From: Salinimonas chungwhensis DSM 16280
GTDB taxonomy: Bacteria > Pseudomonadota > Gammaproteobacteria > Enterobacterales > Alteromonadaceae
Direction of reading: 5' to 3'
Assembly: GCF_000378185.1 (NCBI RefSeq)
Contig: NZ_KB899378.1
Span: 1-64,000 of the forward strand
Length of the DNA: 64,000 nucleotides
A model generated the notes under the pieces. It worked only from the letters and a program-made list of their open reading frames with translations, was not told the DNA's origin and made no database searches. This document shows, in pieces, positions 7,984-16,690 of the stretch. Numbering within the stretch: position 1 is the first letter of the stretch; each line of letters starts with the position of its first letter. Made by a program: the position numbers and the translations under genes.

Positions 7984-9054
7984 ATGGCTGACCTACATGA
8001 AATTCGAGTGACAGCAGCACTTAAAAACGCATTTGTGGCCGACGCTCTGGCAATGCCTGTTCACTGGTATTACAACCCTGCTGACATTTTGAAAGATTTC
8101 CCAGGTGGCATTCAGCAATTTGAAGATGCGCCGACGTATCATCCTTCTTCAATTATGTCTCTTCACTCTACCCGTCAGGGGGGACGGTCGAAAATGTCGA
8201 AATCACCGGAAAAAGAAATTGTGGGAGATGTGATATTAAAAGGCAAGCGCCAGTACTGGACAGGCGCTCATCAACATTATCATCAAGGCATGAAGGCCGG
8301 TGAAAATACGCTAAACGCCCACTGCGCCAGAGTTGTTCTACGATGCTTAGCGGATGGTTATGCGCGGGATAAATTTTTAGATGGTTATATTGCGTTACTA
8401 TGCTCACAAGAACCGGCCCATCCAGATACCTATGCTGAATCATTTCACCGGGGCTTTTTCGCCAATCTCGAACAGGGTAAGCCGGCCCGTCAATGTGGCG
8501 CTGTTACTCATGATACGCCATCCATAGGCGGCCTGGTTATGATTGGACCTCTCGCCCTGGTCCGCAGTGCAAAAGGTGAAAGTCTTGAGGATATCCAGCA
8601 GTTATCAAGACGTCACTTAGCACTAACACACCCCAGTGAAGAACTTGCGCTAATCTGTGATTTCTACGTAGAGCTGCTACATCGATTATTACACCGAACA
8701 GAAGACTCACCACAGGAAATATTGTCGGATATCGCCATGCGCTCAAATAAACTTTCATTATCAGAACTGGTGGCAAAGCAGCGCAGTGATATAGAGATTG
8801 TCGGGCGACGATTTTCTTCGGCTTGCTACATTTCAGACGCCTGGCCTGCTGTGTTGTATTTTGCCTACCGCTATGCCGATGATGCGAAAAGAGCGTTGAC
8901 TGCCAATACAAATGTAGGCGGTGATAATGTCCACCGTGGCTTTGTACTTGGAACCATCATGGGGCTTGTTGAAGGAGCGCCAATTGATACTTTGTACGAA
9001 CAGCTTGTTGACGCAAAAGCGCTAGGGACCGAAATACAACAAGCATGCAGGTGA
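7984..9054 (+). CDS. ADP-ribosylglycohydrolase (DraG/ARH) family protein
   Basis: This 356-residue all-helical enzyme-family member would remove ADP-ribose from proteins or small molecules. The N-terminal VADALAMPVHWYYNP corresponds to the family's GDALGxPxE metal-site region, and the C-terminal NVGGDNVHRGFVLGTIMGLV to the GGDTDxxAxxxGAxxGA motif. In this protein the second motif reads GGDNVHRG, so the usual downstream Asp is replaced, as is the Glu after DALAMP. It therefore belongs to a divergent branch, and ADP-ribosyl hydrolysis is not assured. AAGGAA precedes the ATG by ten bases. No dinitrogenase reductase system is nearby. Confidence 0.82.
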   Translation: MADLHEIRVTAALKNAFVADALAMPVHWYYNPADILKDFPGGIQQFEDAPTYHPSSIMSLHSTRQGGRSKMSKSPEKEIVGDVILKGKRQYWTGAHQHYHQGMKAGENTLNAHCARVVLRCLADGYARDKFLDGYIALLCSQEPAHPDTYAESFHRGFFANLEQGKPARQCGAVTHDTPSIGGLVMIGPLALVRSAKGESLEDIQQLSRRHLALTHPSEELALICDFYVELLHRLLHRTEDSPQEILSDIAMRSNKLSLSELVAKQRSDIEIVGRRFSSACYISDAWPAVLYFAYRYADDAKRALTANTNVGGDNVHRGFVLGTIMGLVEGAPIDTLYEQLVDAKALGTEIQQACR

Positions 9055-9671
9055 TTTTCGTAACTCACCGAAAAATTGGTTTTTCCCGCGGAATAAAACG
9101 GCAATCCAAATGCGTCAAAAGAAGTCTCTGACTAAAGACGGTTTTAAGACCTTCGAGACCCTCCGCAAGTAGACTTCCGACATTGCCTTACCCAGATAGG
9201 CTTTACGAATTTTGCATTCAATTGTAAACGCGCTTGTTACTTTTTCTAGCCCATTTTATTAAACCTAAAGCAAAGACCTAAGCGTCTATTAATGCTTCAT
9301 CCGTTTGTCTTTCACAACTCCACCAATTCATGCTTATCAGAACGCACTTATAAGTGAAGATATGGCGTATATCTGGTAGCTGGCTCTCACTAGAAAAAAC
9401 CGTAAGACTTTGGCGGTCTACCTTCGCAACGTAAGGGACGAAACTGAAAAGCTTCAATTCACAACCCTAAATTTGATGAGCAAAATTACGGTGTCAGCTT
9501 ATTTAACACATGAAAAAATGTAAGACCCTGACCAATCATCGCCCCTGACCAAAAAAATCAATTAAAAACAACTATCTAACATTTTATTAGTACTTTTGGC
9601 TTAGCTTTTGCTGACTAGCTGCTGTAGTAGTATTACTAAAACGTGATGATTTAAATAAAACGGAGATTTCA
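9055..9671. other. Long untranslated stretch before the PEP-CTERM-like gene
   Basis: No gene is seen in 617 bases. Around 9405-9455 small hairpins can be drawn (AGAC/GTCT and CCTT/AAGG separated by short loops, then GGGACGAAAC). Part of this recalls the GGGACGCAAAGC end of c-di-GMP-I riboswitches, but the rest of that consensus is absent. It may be a long structured 5' leader. Confidence 0.3.
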
Positions 9672-10445
9672 ATGAAGTTCAAAGTAGTTGGGGCGCTTGC
9701 CTGTGTACTGTCCATGTCTGTATCAGCTGGCCAGATCGATATTGTTAATGCCAACGGCACTATCGACAATCAGTTTATGTCAAGCAATGGCGGCTTAGGC
9801 ACCCAAAATTTCGCAGGTGGTTTTGATAATGGTGTCTCGGTATGGCTCCGTGCCCGTAACTCCGGCACCAATGATATATTCAGAAACGGCAATACGTTTT
9901 TCTTAAACGAGTTTAGTGGTAACGCTTCTGATGACTTTTCGTTTGAATTTCAGTTTACCCCCGCAGCCGGAGCAACGCTTCCTGATAATGATTATTTTGT
10001 ACAGCTGAAAGTTGATAACGACCCAACAGCTGGTGTCGACTGGTCGGGAGCGCTTTTAGAAGGCACTATTTCAGAGTTTTGGTCTGGTGGAGACTCGTAT
10101 TCAGTTGATGGGGTTACCTCTCGTAACAATACGGGTCTTGTCGAGTTTGCAGATACTAGTGGCAACTTCGATGTCTTGCCCGACTATGTGGTGACCAATT
10201 CCTGGAAACCTAAGTGGAACTTTCTGTTAGGCAATGACTTTGGCGGCGCACCTGGCGCTGGGCTTTACGATATCAGTCTTTCTGCATTCAATCTGAACGA
10301 TAATGGCGAACAGGGCACGCTGTTAAATTCTGTTCAAATTACTGCGCAAGTTGGTGACCCTGTCAGTGTTTCTGAACCCGGTCCTCTGGCACTGCTATTA
10401 ACCGCTGGCCTGGCATCGTTAAGGCTTCGTCGTAAGCGTAAATAA
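9672..10445 (+). CDS. Secreted protein with PEP-CTERM-like anchor
   Basis: This 257-residue protein starts with a signal peptide (MKFKVVGALACVLSMSVSAG) and ends with a sorting tail: SEPGP, a hydrophobic helix LALLLTAGLASL and a basic RLRRKRK end. This layout is the PEP-CTERM architecture, whose proteins are processed by exosortases and are often linked to exopolysaccharide matrix. The central part is rich in Gly, Asn and Asp, and has no recognised catalytic motif. CGGAG lies seven bases before the ATG. No exosortase is in the window; an EPS cluster is 15 kb away. The proline-poor SEPGP variant is not the textbook motif. Confidence 0.75.
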   Translation: MKFKVVGALACVLSMSVSAGQIDIVNANGTIDNQFMSSNGGLGTQNFAGGFDNGVSVWLRARNSGTNDIFRNGNTFFLNEFSGNASDDFSFEFQFTPAAGATLPDNDYFVQLKVDNDPTAGVDWSGALLEGTISEFWSGGDSYSVDGVTSRNNTGLVEFADTSGNFDVLPDYVVTNSWKPKWNFLLGNDFGGAPGAGLYDISLSAFNLNDNGEQGTLLNSVQITAQVGDPVSVSEPGPLALLLTAGLASLRLRRKRK

Positions 10446-10452
10446 AATAGTA

Positions 10453-10483
10453 GTAAGTGACACCGTCAATCGGTGTCACTTAC
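10453..10483. terminator. Bidirectional hairpin between converging genes
   Basis: A perfect 13-bp stem (GTAAGTGACACCG at 10453-10465, CGGTGTCACTTAC at 10471-10483) with a five-base loop lies between the PEP-CTERM-like gene and the converging glycoside hydrolase gene. It has no strong T-run on either side. Confidence 0.7.
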
Positions 10484-10536
10484 ATTGCTATACCCGTCTT
10501 CAGCTATCGTGCGCGGGCTGGCTCTCTGCCACTTAT

Positions 10537-11865
10537 TTATTTCTTATCAACATAAAACGGAATATTCGCTGTGGCGACTTTGTCACTGCCACTGAGCACA
10601 TAAGCAAACAGCCGGTAACCCCCTGGTTTTTTGGGTGCCTTAAAAACTAACTGTCCGTTATCTTCTTCTTTGAACAACCCTGCTACGGGCTGTGGACGCG
10701 CTTCCGGATCGCCGCCCGCTTTGATATCTGTGCTCTCCGGCAGAATTTCCCACCGCACAGTGGCGCCATCATCCTGCCAGGTTTTGTAATCAAGCGTCGC
10801 TGTAAGTTCTTTGCCCGAAACCGTGTGGATACTATCAGAAGCGTTTTTCCCGTTAATCGTCAGTGCGTTTATGGCAGGCGCTCGTACTGCCGGCCACTCA
10901 CCATTCCAGTTGTAATACAGCGAGTCTACGACTTCATTTGGGTAGCCGGCTTCAGTAAATACGCCATACCAGGTGGGCGTGGTTTCCTGTTTCTGACCCC
11001 ATAAAAACGCATAAGATCCCAGCGCGCGGCCTGGCGCAGCCAGAATGCCGCCTTCATACCGGCTGCGGTAAGACGCCGCTTTTTGTGTACTGGTCTGCTC
11101 AATGGGCACATCCCAGTCAGTACGTGCTACCTGCCAGTGCCCTGTTGGGCCCCACTCAGTCACCACATAAGGGCCTTCATACCCCATATCAAGTAAGTCC
11201 TGGGGTAAGGATTCCAGCCCGCCATAAATGTTGATACTCAGATAATCAATATCAGGCACGCGGGCGAGGATAAGATCCAGCTTCTCTTTATCGATGCCTG
11301 CTGTCACTGTCGTAACCAAATGATTGGGATCCAGTTCTTTAATCATGGCCGCAATATCTTGTACGGCATACCAGACATCGGTATTGGTGTAAAACAAATC
11401 AACTTCGTTACCAATACCCCAAACCAGCAACGCAGGGTGATCTTTTAGCGCCAAAACGCGCTCACGGACTCGTTCTTTTTGTGCAGCGACGGCCGCTTTG
11501 TCGCTATAGTCAAAGCCATGTCGCTCATGCCCAAGGCGCAGACCCATCATCACCGTCAGACCGTTTTTATATGCTTCATCTAATACAGCTTCTGCATTAT
11601 CGGTTCCCCAGGTGCGTAATGAATTGGCCCCTGCTTCGGCCAGCTTCGCAAGTCGGGTACGGCCACCGGCGCCTTTGATGAAATAAGGGTCGCCACCTCT
11701 TAAAATCGTATACCCCTGTTTTGTTTTTACCAGTTCAGTTTTAATTGCCTGATGTGCATCACCACCTGGGGCTGGTGCTTTAGCAGCCTCTAAAGGGGTG
11801 TGAGCAGTACACGCAGTTAATACTAGCGCAGCCACTATTGCTGACCAACAATACCGGTTTTTCAT
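10537..11865 (-). CDS. Glycoside hydrolase lipoprotein (GH2-like TIM barrel)
   Basis: This is a 442-residue lipoprotein: the signal peptide ends in a lipobox (LTAC, lipidated C19). A TIM barrel of the glycoside hydrolase clan A type follows, with the acid/base E154 in WGIGNEVDLF and the nucleophile E237 in VVTEWGPTGHW, and other conserved parts such as GANSLRTWGTDN. The last 110 residues form a beta-sandwich-like domain. Location is probably the periplasm or outer membrane. AAGGG lies nine bases upstream of the ATG. A LacI-type operator-like palindrome upstream suggests carbohydrate control. The substrate is not predictable; a beta-glucan or similar is possible. Confidence 0.82.
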   Translation of the reverse strand: MKNRYCWSAIVAALVLTACTAHTPLEAAKAPAPGGDAHQAIKTELVKTKQGYTILRGGDPYFIKGAGGRTRLAKLAEAGANSLRTWGTDNAEAVLDEAYKNGLTVMMGLRLGHERHGFDYSDKAAVAAQKERVRERVLALKDHPALLVWGIGNEVDLFYTNTDVWYAVQDIAAMIKELDPNHLVTTVTAGIDKEKLDLILARVPDIDYLSINIYGGLESLPQDLLDMGYEGPYVVTEWGPTGHWQVARTDWDVPIEQTSTQKAASYRSRYEGGILAAPGRALGSYAFLWGQKQETTPTWYGVFTEAGYPNEVVDSLYYNWNGEWPAVRAPAINALTINGKNASDSIHTVSGKELTATLDYKTWQDDGATVRWEILPESTDIKAGGDPEARPQPVAGLFKEEDNGQLVFKAPKKPGGYRLFAYVLSGSDKVATANIPFYVDKK

Positions 11866-11894
11866 CGATGATGACCCTTGTTTACCTGAAATTA

Positions 11895-11908
11895 TGTAAG
11901 CGCTATCA
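11895..11908. promoter_or_regulatory. LacI-family operator-like palindrome
   Basis: TGTAAGCGCTATCA is a near-palindrome centred on GC, of the form TGTAAnCGnTTACA-like sites bound by LacI-family sugar repressors. It lies 30 bases upstream of the glycoside hydrolase ATG. The regulator is not in the window. Confidence 0.5.
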
Positions 11909-11994
11909 TTTCACGTTTTATAGGCATTTTCATCTTTTTAACATTTAATCGTGAAGCTCTTGCACCCGCACGCTTTGATTTTCTTACCCGCTCA

Positions 11995-12024
11995 TGAAAA
12001 ACCGAACCATGGTCCGGTTTTTCA
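11995..12024. repeat. Near-perfect 30-bp palindrome between divergent genes
   Basis: TGAAAAACCG (11995-12004) and CGGTTTTTCA (12015-12024) flank an inner ACCATGGT, so almost the whole 30 bp is symmetric with one mismatch. No gene ends here, since the neighbours diverge, so it is not an ordinary gene terminator. It may be an operator or the end of a small RNA. Confidence 0.55.
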
Positions 12025-12078
12025 TTCTTGGTAAAAATATATAGTGGCTTGCCAACGCGTTAATAAGAAGGTAATAGC

Positions 12079-12582
12079 ATGCGCGCAGTTAATTTTTGCA
12101 GGTATTACCTCCTGCTAACTCGCACGGCCGAAATAAACATGTTGAAAGCAGCGCTATATATGACTTTGATGACGCTCGGCGTTTCGGCAGCCGCATTGGG
12201 AATAATTAATATAGCGTTTGATTTTGAAGATGGGCCAAACTGGATGAGACCGGTACCAATCCTGACACTGTTTTTTATTGTCGTAGTCCTTGCTCCGGCC
12301 CTTGAGACAGCGTTACTTGTGATGTTTGTGAAAGTGGGTCAGTATGTGCAATTAGGGGCCCTCACCATAGCAGCGCTTTTCGCCTTAGGTATGGCCTGCC
12401 TGCATGCCGAAGACACAGCACATGGCCTGATTGTGACACTACCGTTTTTTATCTGGACCTATTTTTACGCAAGCACGCGAGACCAACTTCCTGACAGAGC
12501 CTGGAAAATTATTTTTTTTTCCCATGCCATTCACAATGCAGTAATAGTGGCAATGATGGCAGCAGCGTTGGTCTTTGCGTAG
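12079..12582 (+). CDS. Membrane protein, possibly a degenerate CPBP-type protein
   Basis: This 167-residue protein has four to five membrane helices. APALETALLV followed later by ACLHAEDTAHG and HAIHNAVIVAMMAA echo the E-E-x-x-x-R, H and H-x-x-x-N motifs of CPBP (CaaX/glutamic) intramembrane proteases. The paired glutamates and arginine are not intact, so protease activity is doubtful. GAAGG lies eight bases before the ATG at 12079. An alternative ATG at 12139 has no ribosome site. It is a single gene. Confidence 0.5.
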   Translation: MRAVNFCRYYLLLTRTAEINMLKAALYMTLMTLGVSAAALGIINIAFDFEDGPNWMRPVPILTLFFIVVVLAPALETALLVMFVKVGQYVQLGALTIAALFALGMACLHAEDTAHGLIVTLPFFIWTYFYASTRDQLPDRAWKIIFFSHAIHNAVIVAMMAAALVFA

Positions 12583-12646
12583 GGGCCTTAATGTGGACCT
12601 ATTCTCCTTTCTTGCTCTAGTGAATACGACATGAGCATAACAATTA

Positions 12647-13741
12647 TCACTCACCTAAACAGGCTTTCAGGTGCTCAGCCCAAAACTCAGGTGAATATTG
12701 AACAGCTTGGTCACCGATACTAATTTCGCAGATACAATGCTTTTCGGTCTCCGCGCGGGGTAACGGTAAAGCCATCACACCTGTGCGCTGCGCACAATCA
12801 AGTAGTTTATTAACCAGAGACTGGCTATCAGAATTGATCTTGATGTGAAACATGGCCGCTTGCGGAGATTCGGGGATAATCTCAAATGATTCTGCCGCTA
12901 ACTTCTGGCCCAGCGTGATTGCATAGCTAATAAACTGCGGCATTTTTTTATTCATAAGGGCTATGCCTCGCCTGGCAGCCAGCGCTTCAGGATAAAGCGT
13001 AACAGGATTCCCACCTGCTCTTCGTGCCCAAATTCGGGCCTCCTCTACCAACGCCTGCTCTCCCAGCAACGCAGCACCAAAAATGCCATTTAAATCTTTG
13101 TAAAAACTCGCATAGACACTGTCAAAAAGCGCTGCAATTTCCTTCAGGCTCCGCTGGTAATACAACGTTGTTTGCCACACTCTGGCCCCATCCATGTGCA
13201 TAGCAACCTGGTTATTGTTACACCACTGACGAATGGCGACTAACGATTGCCAGTCTGGCATAATCCCACCAAGTTCGCGCATAGGGGTTTCGATGACTAT
13301 GGCACAAATCTCTGAAGCATCCAGTGTATCAATGTCCTTTGCGGTAATTACCGCATCTGCCTGTCCAACGGTTTTAACCCGTTACTGCCATAGTGTTTCA
13401 ACAGCTTGATGTTCGTGAAGCAATAAGTGAGATGTAGGATGCAGCGCAATACCAGGCTTTTGAGTACGCTCGCTGTAGCATTTCAAAGCAGCGTTTTGCG
13501 CCAGGGTGCCGGTCGGCAAAAATAATGCGGCCGGTTTATCGAACAGCCAGGCAAGCTCTTGTTCAAACGCGTGAACGCTGCCACCCTGACCGTACGAGTC
13601 CCGGATATCATCTGCCTGTGCGTACTGGCTTAAGAGGAGCAGCTCATCTTTTATGGTTGGCTGAGCGCTTCGATGAATTATCGCTTTGCTTTGGCTCAGT
13701 AGCTGCGCATAACGTTGTTTTTGCCATGATGTGACGGTCAT
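12647..13741 (-). pseudogene. Threonine aldolase-family (PLP) gene broken by one TAA
   Basis: The frame from the ATG at 13741 (AAGGTGA seven bases upstream) runs 119 codons to a TAA at 13382-13384, then stays open in the same frame to 12647. Joined, it is a fold-type I PLP enzyme of the beta-eliminating lyase/threonine aldolase family: GSVHAFEQELAWLFDKPAAL and FLPTGTLAQNAAL in the first part, HLLLHEH, then HMDGARVW and the lysine-bearing ASFYKDLNGIFGAALLG in the second. The intervening stretch after the TAA has no other stop and looks native (for example VIETPMRELGG). The loss appears to be one base change. A shorter product from internal ATG 13282 would lack part of the active site. Confidence 0.85.
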
Positions 13742-13768
13742 TTTTTCACCTTAGTTTGCGCGGCTGCA

Positions 13769-14020
13769 TCATTTCATATGCACTTTACCGCCCACCATTT
13801 TATAAGCCGGAGCGCCGCGTATCATTGTTTCCCGGGCGAACTGCTGGCCACATCCCGGACATATGCACGGGGTGTTGGTGTAGTCTTCGACAATACGTTC
13901 AACAAAGCATTTGACTAGCGCGCCCTTGCCACCTTTTCGATATTTGAAAATTGGCGCTTTACATTGCAGGCATGAGATTTGAACGGTACGCCGTGGGCCT
14001 TTTTTGTTCGGTTTCGCCAT
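13769..14020 (-). CDS. Small zinc-ribbon protein of unknown function
   Basis: This is an 83-residue basic protein with two Cys pairs, CLQC (about residue 17) and CICPGC (about residue 53), forming a probable zinc ribbon. The basic opening KPNKKGPRRTVQ would suit nucleic acid contact, but no function is known to me. It lies 27 bases upstream of the broken aldolase-family gene on the same strand, so they could be co-transcribed. Confidence 0.65.
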   Translation of the reverse strand: MAKPNKKGPRRTVQISCLQCKAPIFKYRKGGKGALVKCFVERIVEDYTNTPCICPGCGQQFARETMIRGAPAYKMVGGKVHMK

Positions 14021-14228
14021 GTCATGTGTTCAGCAGATGATCCATTATTTCATGGTAAAGACAGCAGCACCTGATTTCCAGCCAACCTTAGGGCTTACTA
14101 TTTAGTGAAATTAGAAAAAAAGCACAAAATTTACTCGACAGCAGCCAGCGTATTATTTATATTGCGCGCCCGCAGCTTCCTGAGGCGAAGCATCACATTC
14201 TTCTTTTTCTATCCGCTGGACACCTGAT

Positions 14229-15818
14229 TTGATTACCACTGCCAACGTCACTATGCAATTTGGCTCTGAGCCATTGTTTGAAAATATCTCCGCAAAATTT
14301 GGAAACGGCAACCGCTACGGCCTTATTGGCGCCAATGGTTGCGGTAAATCCACCCTGATGAAAATTATGAGCGGCGAACTTACGCCGTCAGCCGGCAATG
14401 TGTCGATGACGCCGGGTACTAAACTCGGTATTTTAAGTCAGGACCAATTTGCTTTTGAAGATATGACGGTAGTGGATGCTGTTATTGTGGGCGATCGCGA
14501 ACTGTGGGAAGTCAAACAGGAACGTGATGAAATCTACAGCAAGCCGGATATGAGTGAAGAGGATGGCATGCGCGTCGCCGACCTGGAAACACGCTTCGCC
14601 GAGATGGACGGGTACACAGCTGAAGCCAGAGCGGGTGATATTCTTAGTTCTGCCGGTATCGATGAAAGCTACCATTTCGGGCTTATGAAAGAAGTTGCAC
14701 CGGGTAAAAAAGTAAGAGTACTTCTGGCTCAGGCCTTGTTTGCCGACCCCGATATTCTGTTACTGGACGAGCCTACTAACAACCTGGATATCTATACCAT
14801 TCACTGGCTGGCCGAAGAATTGAGTAAGCGTAAAGCCACAATGATCATCATCTCGCACGATCGACACTTTTTAAACTCTGTGTGTACCCACATGGCAGAC
14901 ATTGATTATGGCGAGCTGCGCATCTACCCGGGCAACTATGACGCATATGCCGAAGCGGCGGCGCTGGCTCAAGAACAGCTTCACCTGGAAAATGCTAAAA
15001 AATCCGCAGAGATAGAAGAGTTGCAGGGTTTTGTGGCACGCTTTTCCGCCAATGCATCAAAGGCAAAGCAGGCCACGTCCCGCGCGAAACGTCTTGAAAA
15101 AATTGAGTTAGCCGATATCAAAGCGTCAAGTCGCCGAAAACCATTTATTCAGTTTAAACAGCACAAAAAGTTGCACCGTCTGGCCATTACTCTGGAGGAC
15201 CTGGGTCATAGTTATTCTGATGAGCCTTTGTTTAATAATGCAAACCTGCTGCTGGAAGCAGGCTCACGTCTTGCGATCATTGGTGAAAATGGTGCCGGTA
15301 AAACCACCTTACTAAAGTGTCTGGTAAATGATCTTGATGCCAGCGAAGGTGTTGTTAAATGGGCGGAGAATGCCTCCTTAGGTTACATCCCCCAGGATAG
15401 CTCAAAAGACTTTGACTGTGACCTCACGTTGTTTGAGTGGATGTCGCAATGGCGTGGTCCCAAGCATGATGACTTACAGGTCAAAGGCATGCTGGGCAGA
15501 TTATTGTTCAACTCTGAAGATTTCAATAAAAAAGTACGCGTTTGCTCCGGGGGAGAAAAAAACCGCCTGCTTTTCGGCAAACTGATGCTGCAGGATATTA
15601 ACGTGCTGGTGATGGACGAGCCCACTAACCACCTCGATATGGAGTCTATTGAGGCGCTAAATAATGCATTGTACAAATTTGACGGCACCGTAATTTTTGT
15701 TAGTCACGACCGCGAGTTTGTATCATCACTGGCCACGCAGGTTATCGAAATAAAAGACAATAAAATTAATAATTTTGAAGGCACTTATGAGGAATTTGTA
15801 GCGCACTCTGCTGCATAA
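14229..15818 (+). CDS. ybiT: ABC-F ATPase, YbiT type
   Basis: This 529-residue soluble twin-ATPase has no membrane segments. E. coli YbiT has 530. The opening [20 protein letters not shown] is nearly that of YbiT. Walker A motifs are GANGCGKST (near residue 36) and GENGAGKTT (near residue 358), and the Walker B regions are [11 protein letters not shown] and [11 protein letters not shown]. The linker between the two domains carries the basic, helical segment of ABC-F proteins that contacts the ribosome. The start codon is TTG, chosen because homologues begin here; the ribosome site is weak. Family members modulate translation. It ends 15 bases before a converging small membrane gene. Confidence 0.92.
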   Translation: MITTANVTMQFGSEPLFENISAKFGNGNRYGLIGANGCGKSTLMKIMSGELTPSAGNVSMTPGTKLGILSQDQFAFEDMTVVDAVIVGDRELWEVKQERDEIYSKPDMSEEDGMRVADLETRFAEMDGYTAEARAGDILSSAGIDESYHFGLMKEVAPGKKVRVLLAQALFADPDILLLDEPTNNLDIYTIHWLAEELSKRKATMIIISHDRHFLNSVCTHMADIDYGELRIYPGNYDAYAEAAALAQEQLHLENAKKSAEIEELQGFVARFSANASKAKQATSRAKRLEKIELADIKASSRRKPFIQFKQHKKLHRLAITLEDLGHSYSDEPLFNNANLLLEAGSRLAIIGENGAGKTTLLKCLVNDLDASEGVVKWAENASLGYIPQDSSKDFDCDLTLFEWMSQWRGPKHDDLQVKGMLGRLLFNSEDFNKKVRVCSGGEKNRLLFGKLMLQDINVLVMDEPTNHLDMESIEALNNALYKFDGTVIFVSHDREFVSSLATQVIEIKDNKINNFEGTYEEFVAHSAA

Positions 15819-15832
15819 GAATACCTTACAGC

Positions 15833-16081
15833 TCATCTTAAAATAAGCAGTGTGATTGCAAAGAGCAAAGTGGGATGAGTGAGTACATACCATCCGGCAT
15901 AATTAATATTATTGCTAATGATTTTTCCATAGGTTTTTGTTGTATGGCGGATGGTTATTGGTATAACTGAGATAATAAAAGCTATGAAAATTGTTAATTC
16001 GTCTGCCAATACACAGAGCGTAATCACCACGACGCTCGCGAAAAGTACAATTTTATATAATGGCCATTCGTAAAATTTCAT
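15833..16081 (-). CDS. Small membrane protein, candidate immunity protein
   Basis: This 82-residue protein has three hydrophobic segments (about residues 10-25, 28-43 and 66-80). It is the last leftward gene of an AT-rich island that begins with two double-glycine-leader peptides at 16873 and 16678 and includes another small membrane protein at 16191-16364. The order precursor-precursor-small membrane proteins is typical of class II bacteriocin immunity genes. No sequence family is recognised. The ribosome site is weak. Function is inferred from context. Confidence 0.5.
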   Translation of the reverse strand: MKFYEWPLYKIVLFASVVVITLCVLADELTIFIAFIISVIPITIRHTTKTYGKIISNNINYAGWYVLTHPTLLFAITLLILR

Positions 16082-16190
16082 TACATTGAGTGCTCATAAA
16101 GTTAATAATAGTAAGCATCGATAATTTAATATTTCCCAAGTTAACTTTATAAAAATTAAGCTACTTTATTAAACCGGAAAAAACTTTAAT

Positions 16191-16364
16191 TCAATACTTT
16201 TTTCTAAAGAAGTAACCTACTACGGTGAGAACCATACCACTTAAAAACCAGGGGTTTGAGGTGATTGCCACACCGGCACTTAATCGCTCAAACACTGCTA
16301 TAATCAGAAATATTACTGCTATTGAAATAACAGAGATATCAAAAATTATAGTTTTAGTAATCAT
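16191..16364 (-). CDS. Very small membrane protein, candidate immunity protein
   Basis: This 57-residue frame opens MITKTIIFDISVISIAV, has a first helix (residues 5-25), a short polar loop with E26-R27, a second helix (39-52) and a basic RKKY tail. The ribosome site GAGGG six bases before the ATG is strong, which supports a real gene. It sits between the bacteriocin-like precursors (ending 16505) and the 82-residue membrane protein gene. A helical hairpin of this size is common among bacteriocin immunity proteins; no family is recognised. Confidence 0.55.
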   Translation of the reverse strand: MITKTIIFDISVISIAVIFLIIAVFERLSAGVAITSNPWFLSGMVLTVVGYFFRKKY

Positions 16365-16390
16365 TGTTGCCCTCGTGATTTATTGCAAGT

Positions 16391-16410
16391 AAGGGGTGCG
16401 CCATCCCCTT
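16391..16410 (-). terminator. Hairpin between precursor genes and membrane-protein genes
   Basis: AAGGGG (16391-16396) and CCCCTT (16405-16410) form a six-bp stem with an eight-base loop, 95 bases after the second precursor. There is no T-run in the leftward direction, so it could attenuate transcription without blocking it. Confidence 0.4.
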
Positions 16411-16504
16411 AAATATATTTTTTATTCACACACATTTTGCGTTACTAAGTAATCACTTAAAAACTGTAGCAACGCTTGTATTTGAATTGGCGAAAATGAA
16501 AGTT

Positions 16505-16678
16505 CTATGGATGTTTATGCAGCGCATCGTATGTCGCGCCTCCTAACCATGTTCCAAAATTGTTAAGTGACCGAATAGCTCCGCCTACCAACCAGCCCAT
16601 TCCATAGCCAGCTGCTTCAGCGCCTTTGCCGCCTCCAGTTACCTGATTTATTTCCTGAAAATCAATCTATTTAATCAT
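16505..16678 (-). pseudogene. Second double-glycine-leader peptide, amber codon at position 4
   Basis: From the ATG at 16678 the frame reads M-I-K, TAG (16667-16669), then IDFQEINQVTGG, which is an excellent double-glycine leader, followed by a Gly-rich core (GKGAEAAGYGMGWLVGG...) and the ending ATYDALHKHP before a stop at 16505. Removing the TAG (GAG to TAG is a single change) gives a 57-residue precursor with a core of about 41 residues. The last ten residues nearly match those of the intact precursor just upstream (GLYDALHKQP), so the two are paralogues. A start at a non-ATG codon after the TAG is possible but I see no good ribosome site for it. Only 12 bases separate it from the upstream precursor's stop. 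Confidence 0.65.
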
Positions 16679-16690
16679 TCTTAGTGTCCA

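Noticed and set aside
9405..9455. c-di-GMP-I riboswitch
   Set aside because: Only the GGGACG-like end is present; the conserved GGGCAAACC segment and tetraloop receptor are not, so no riboswitch is called.
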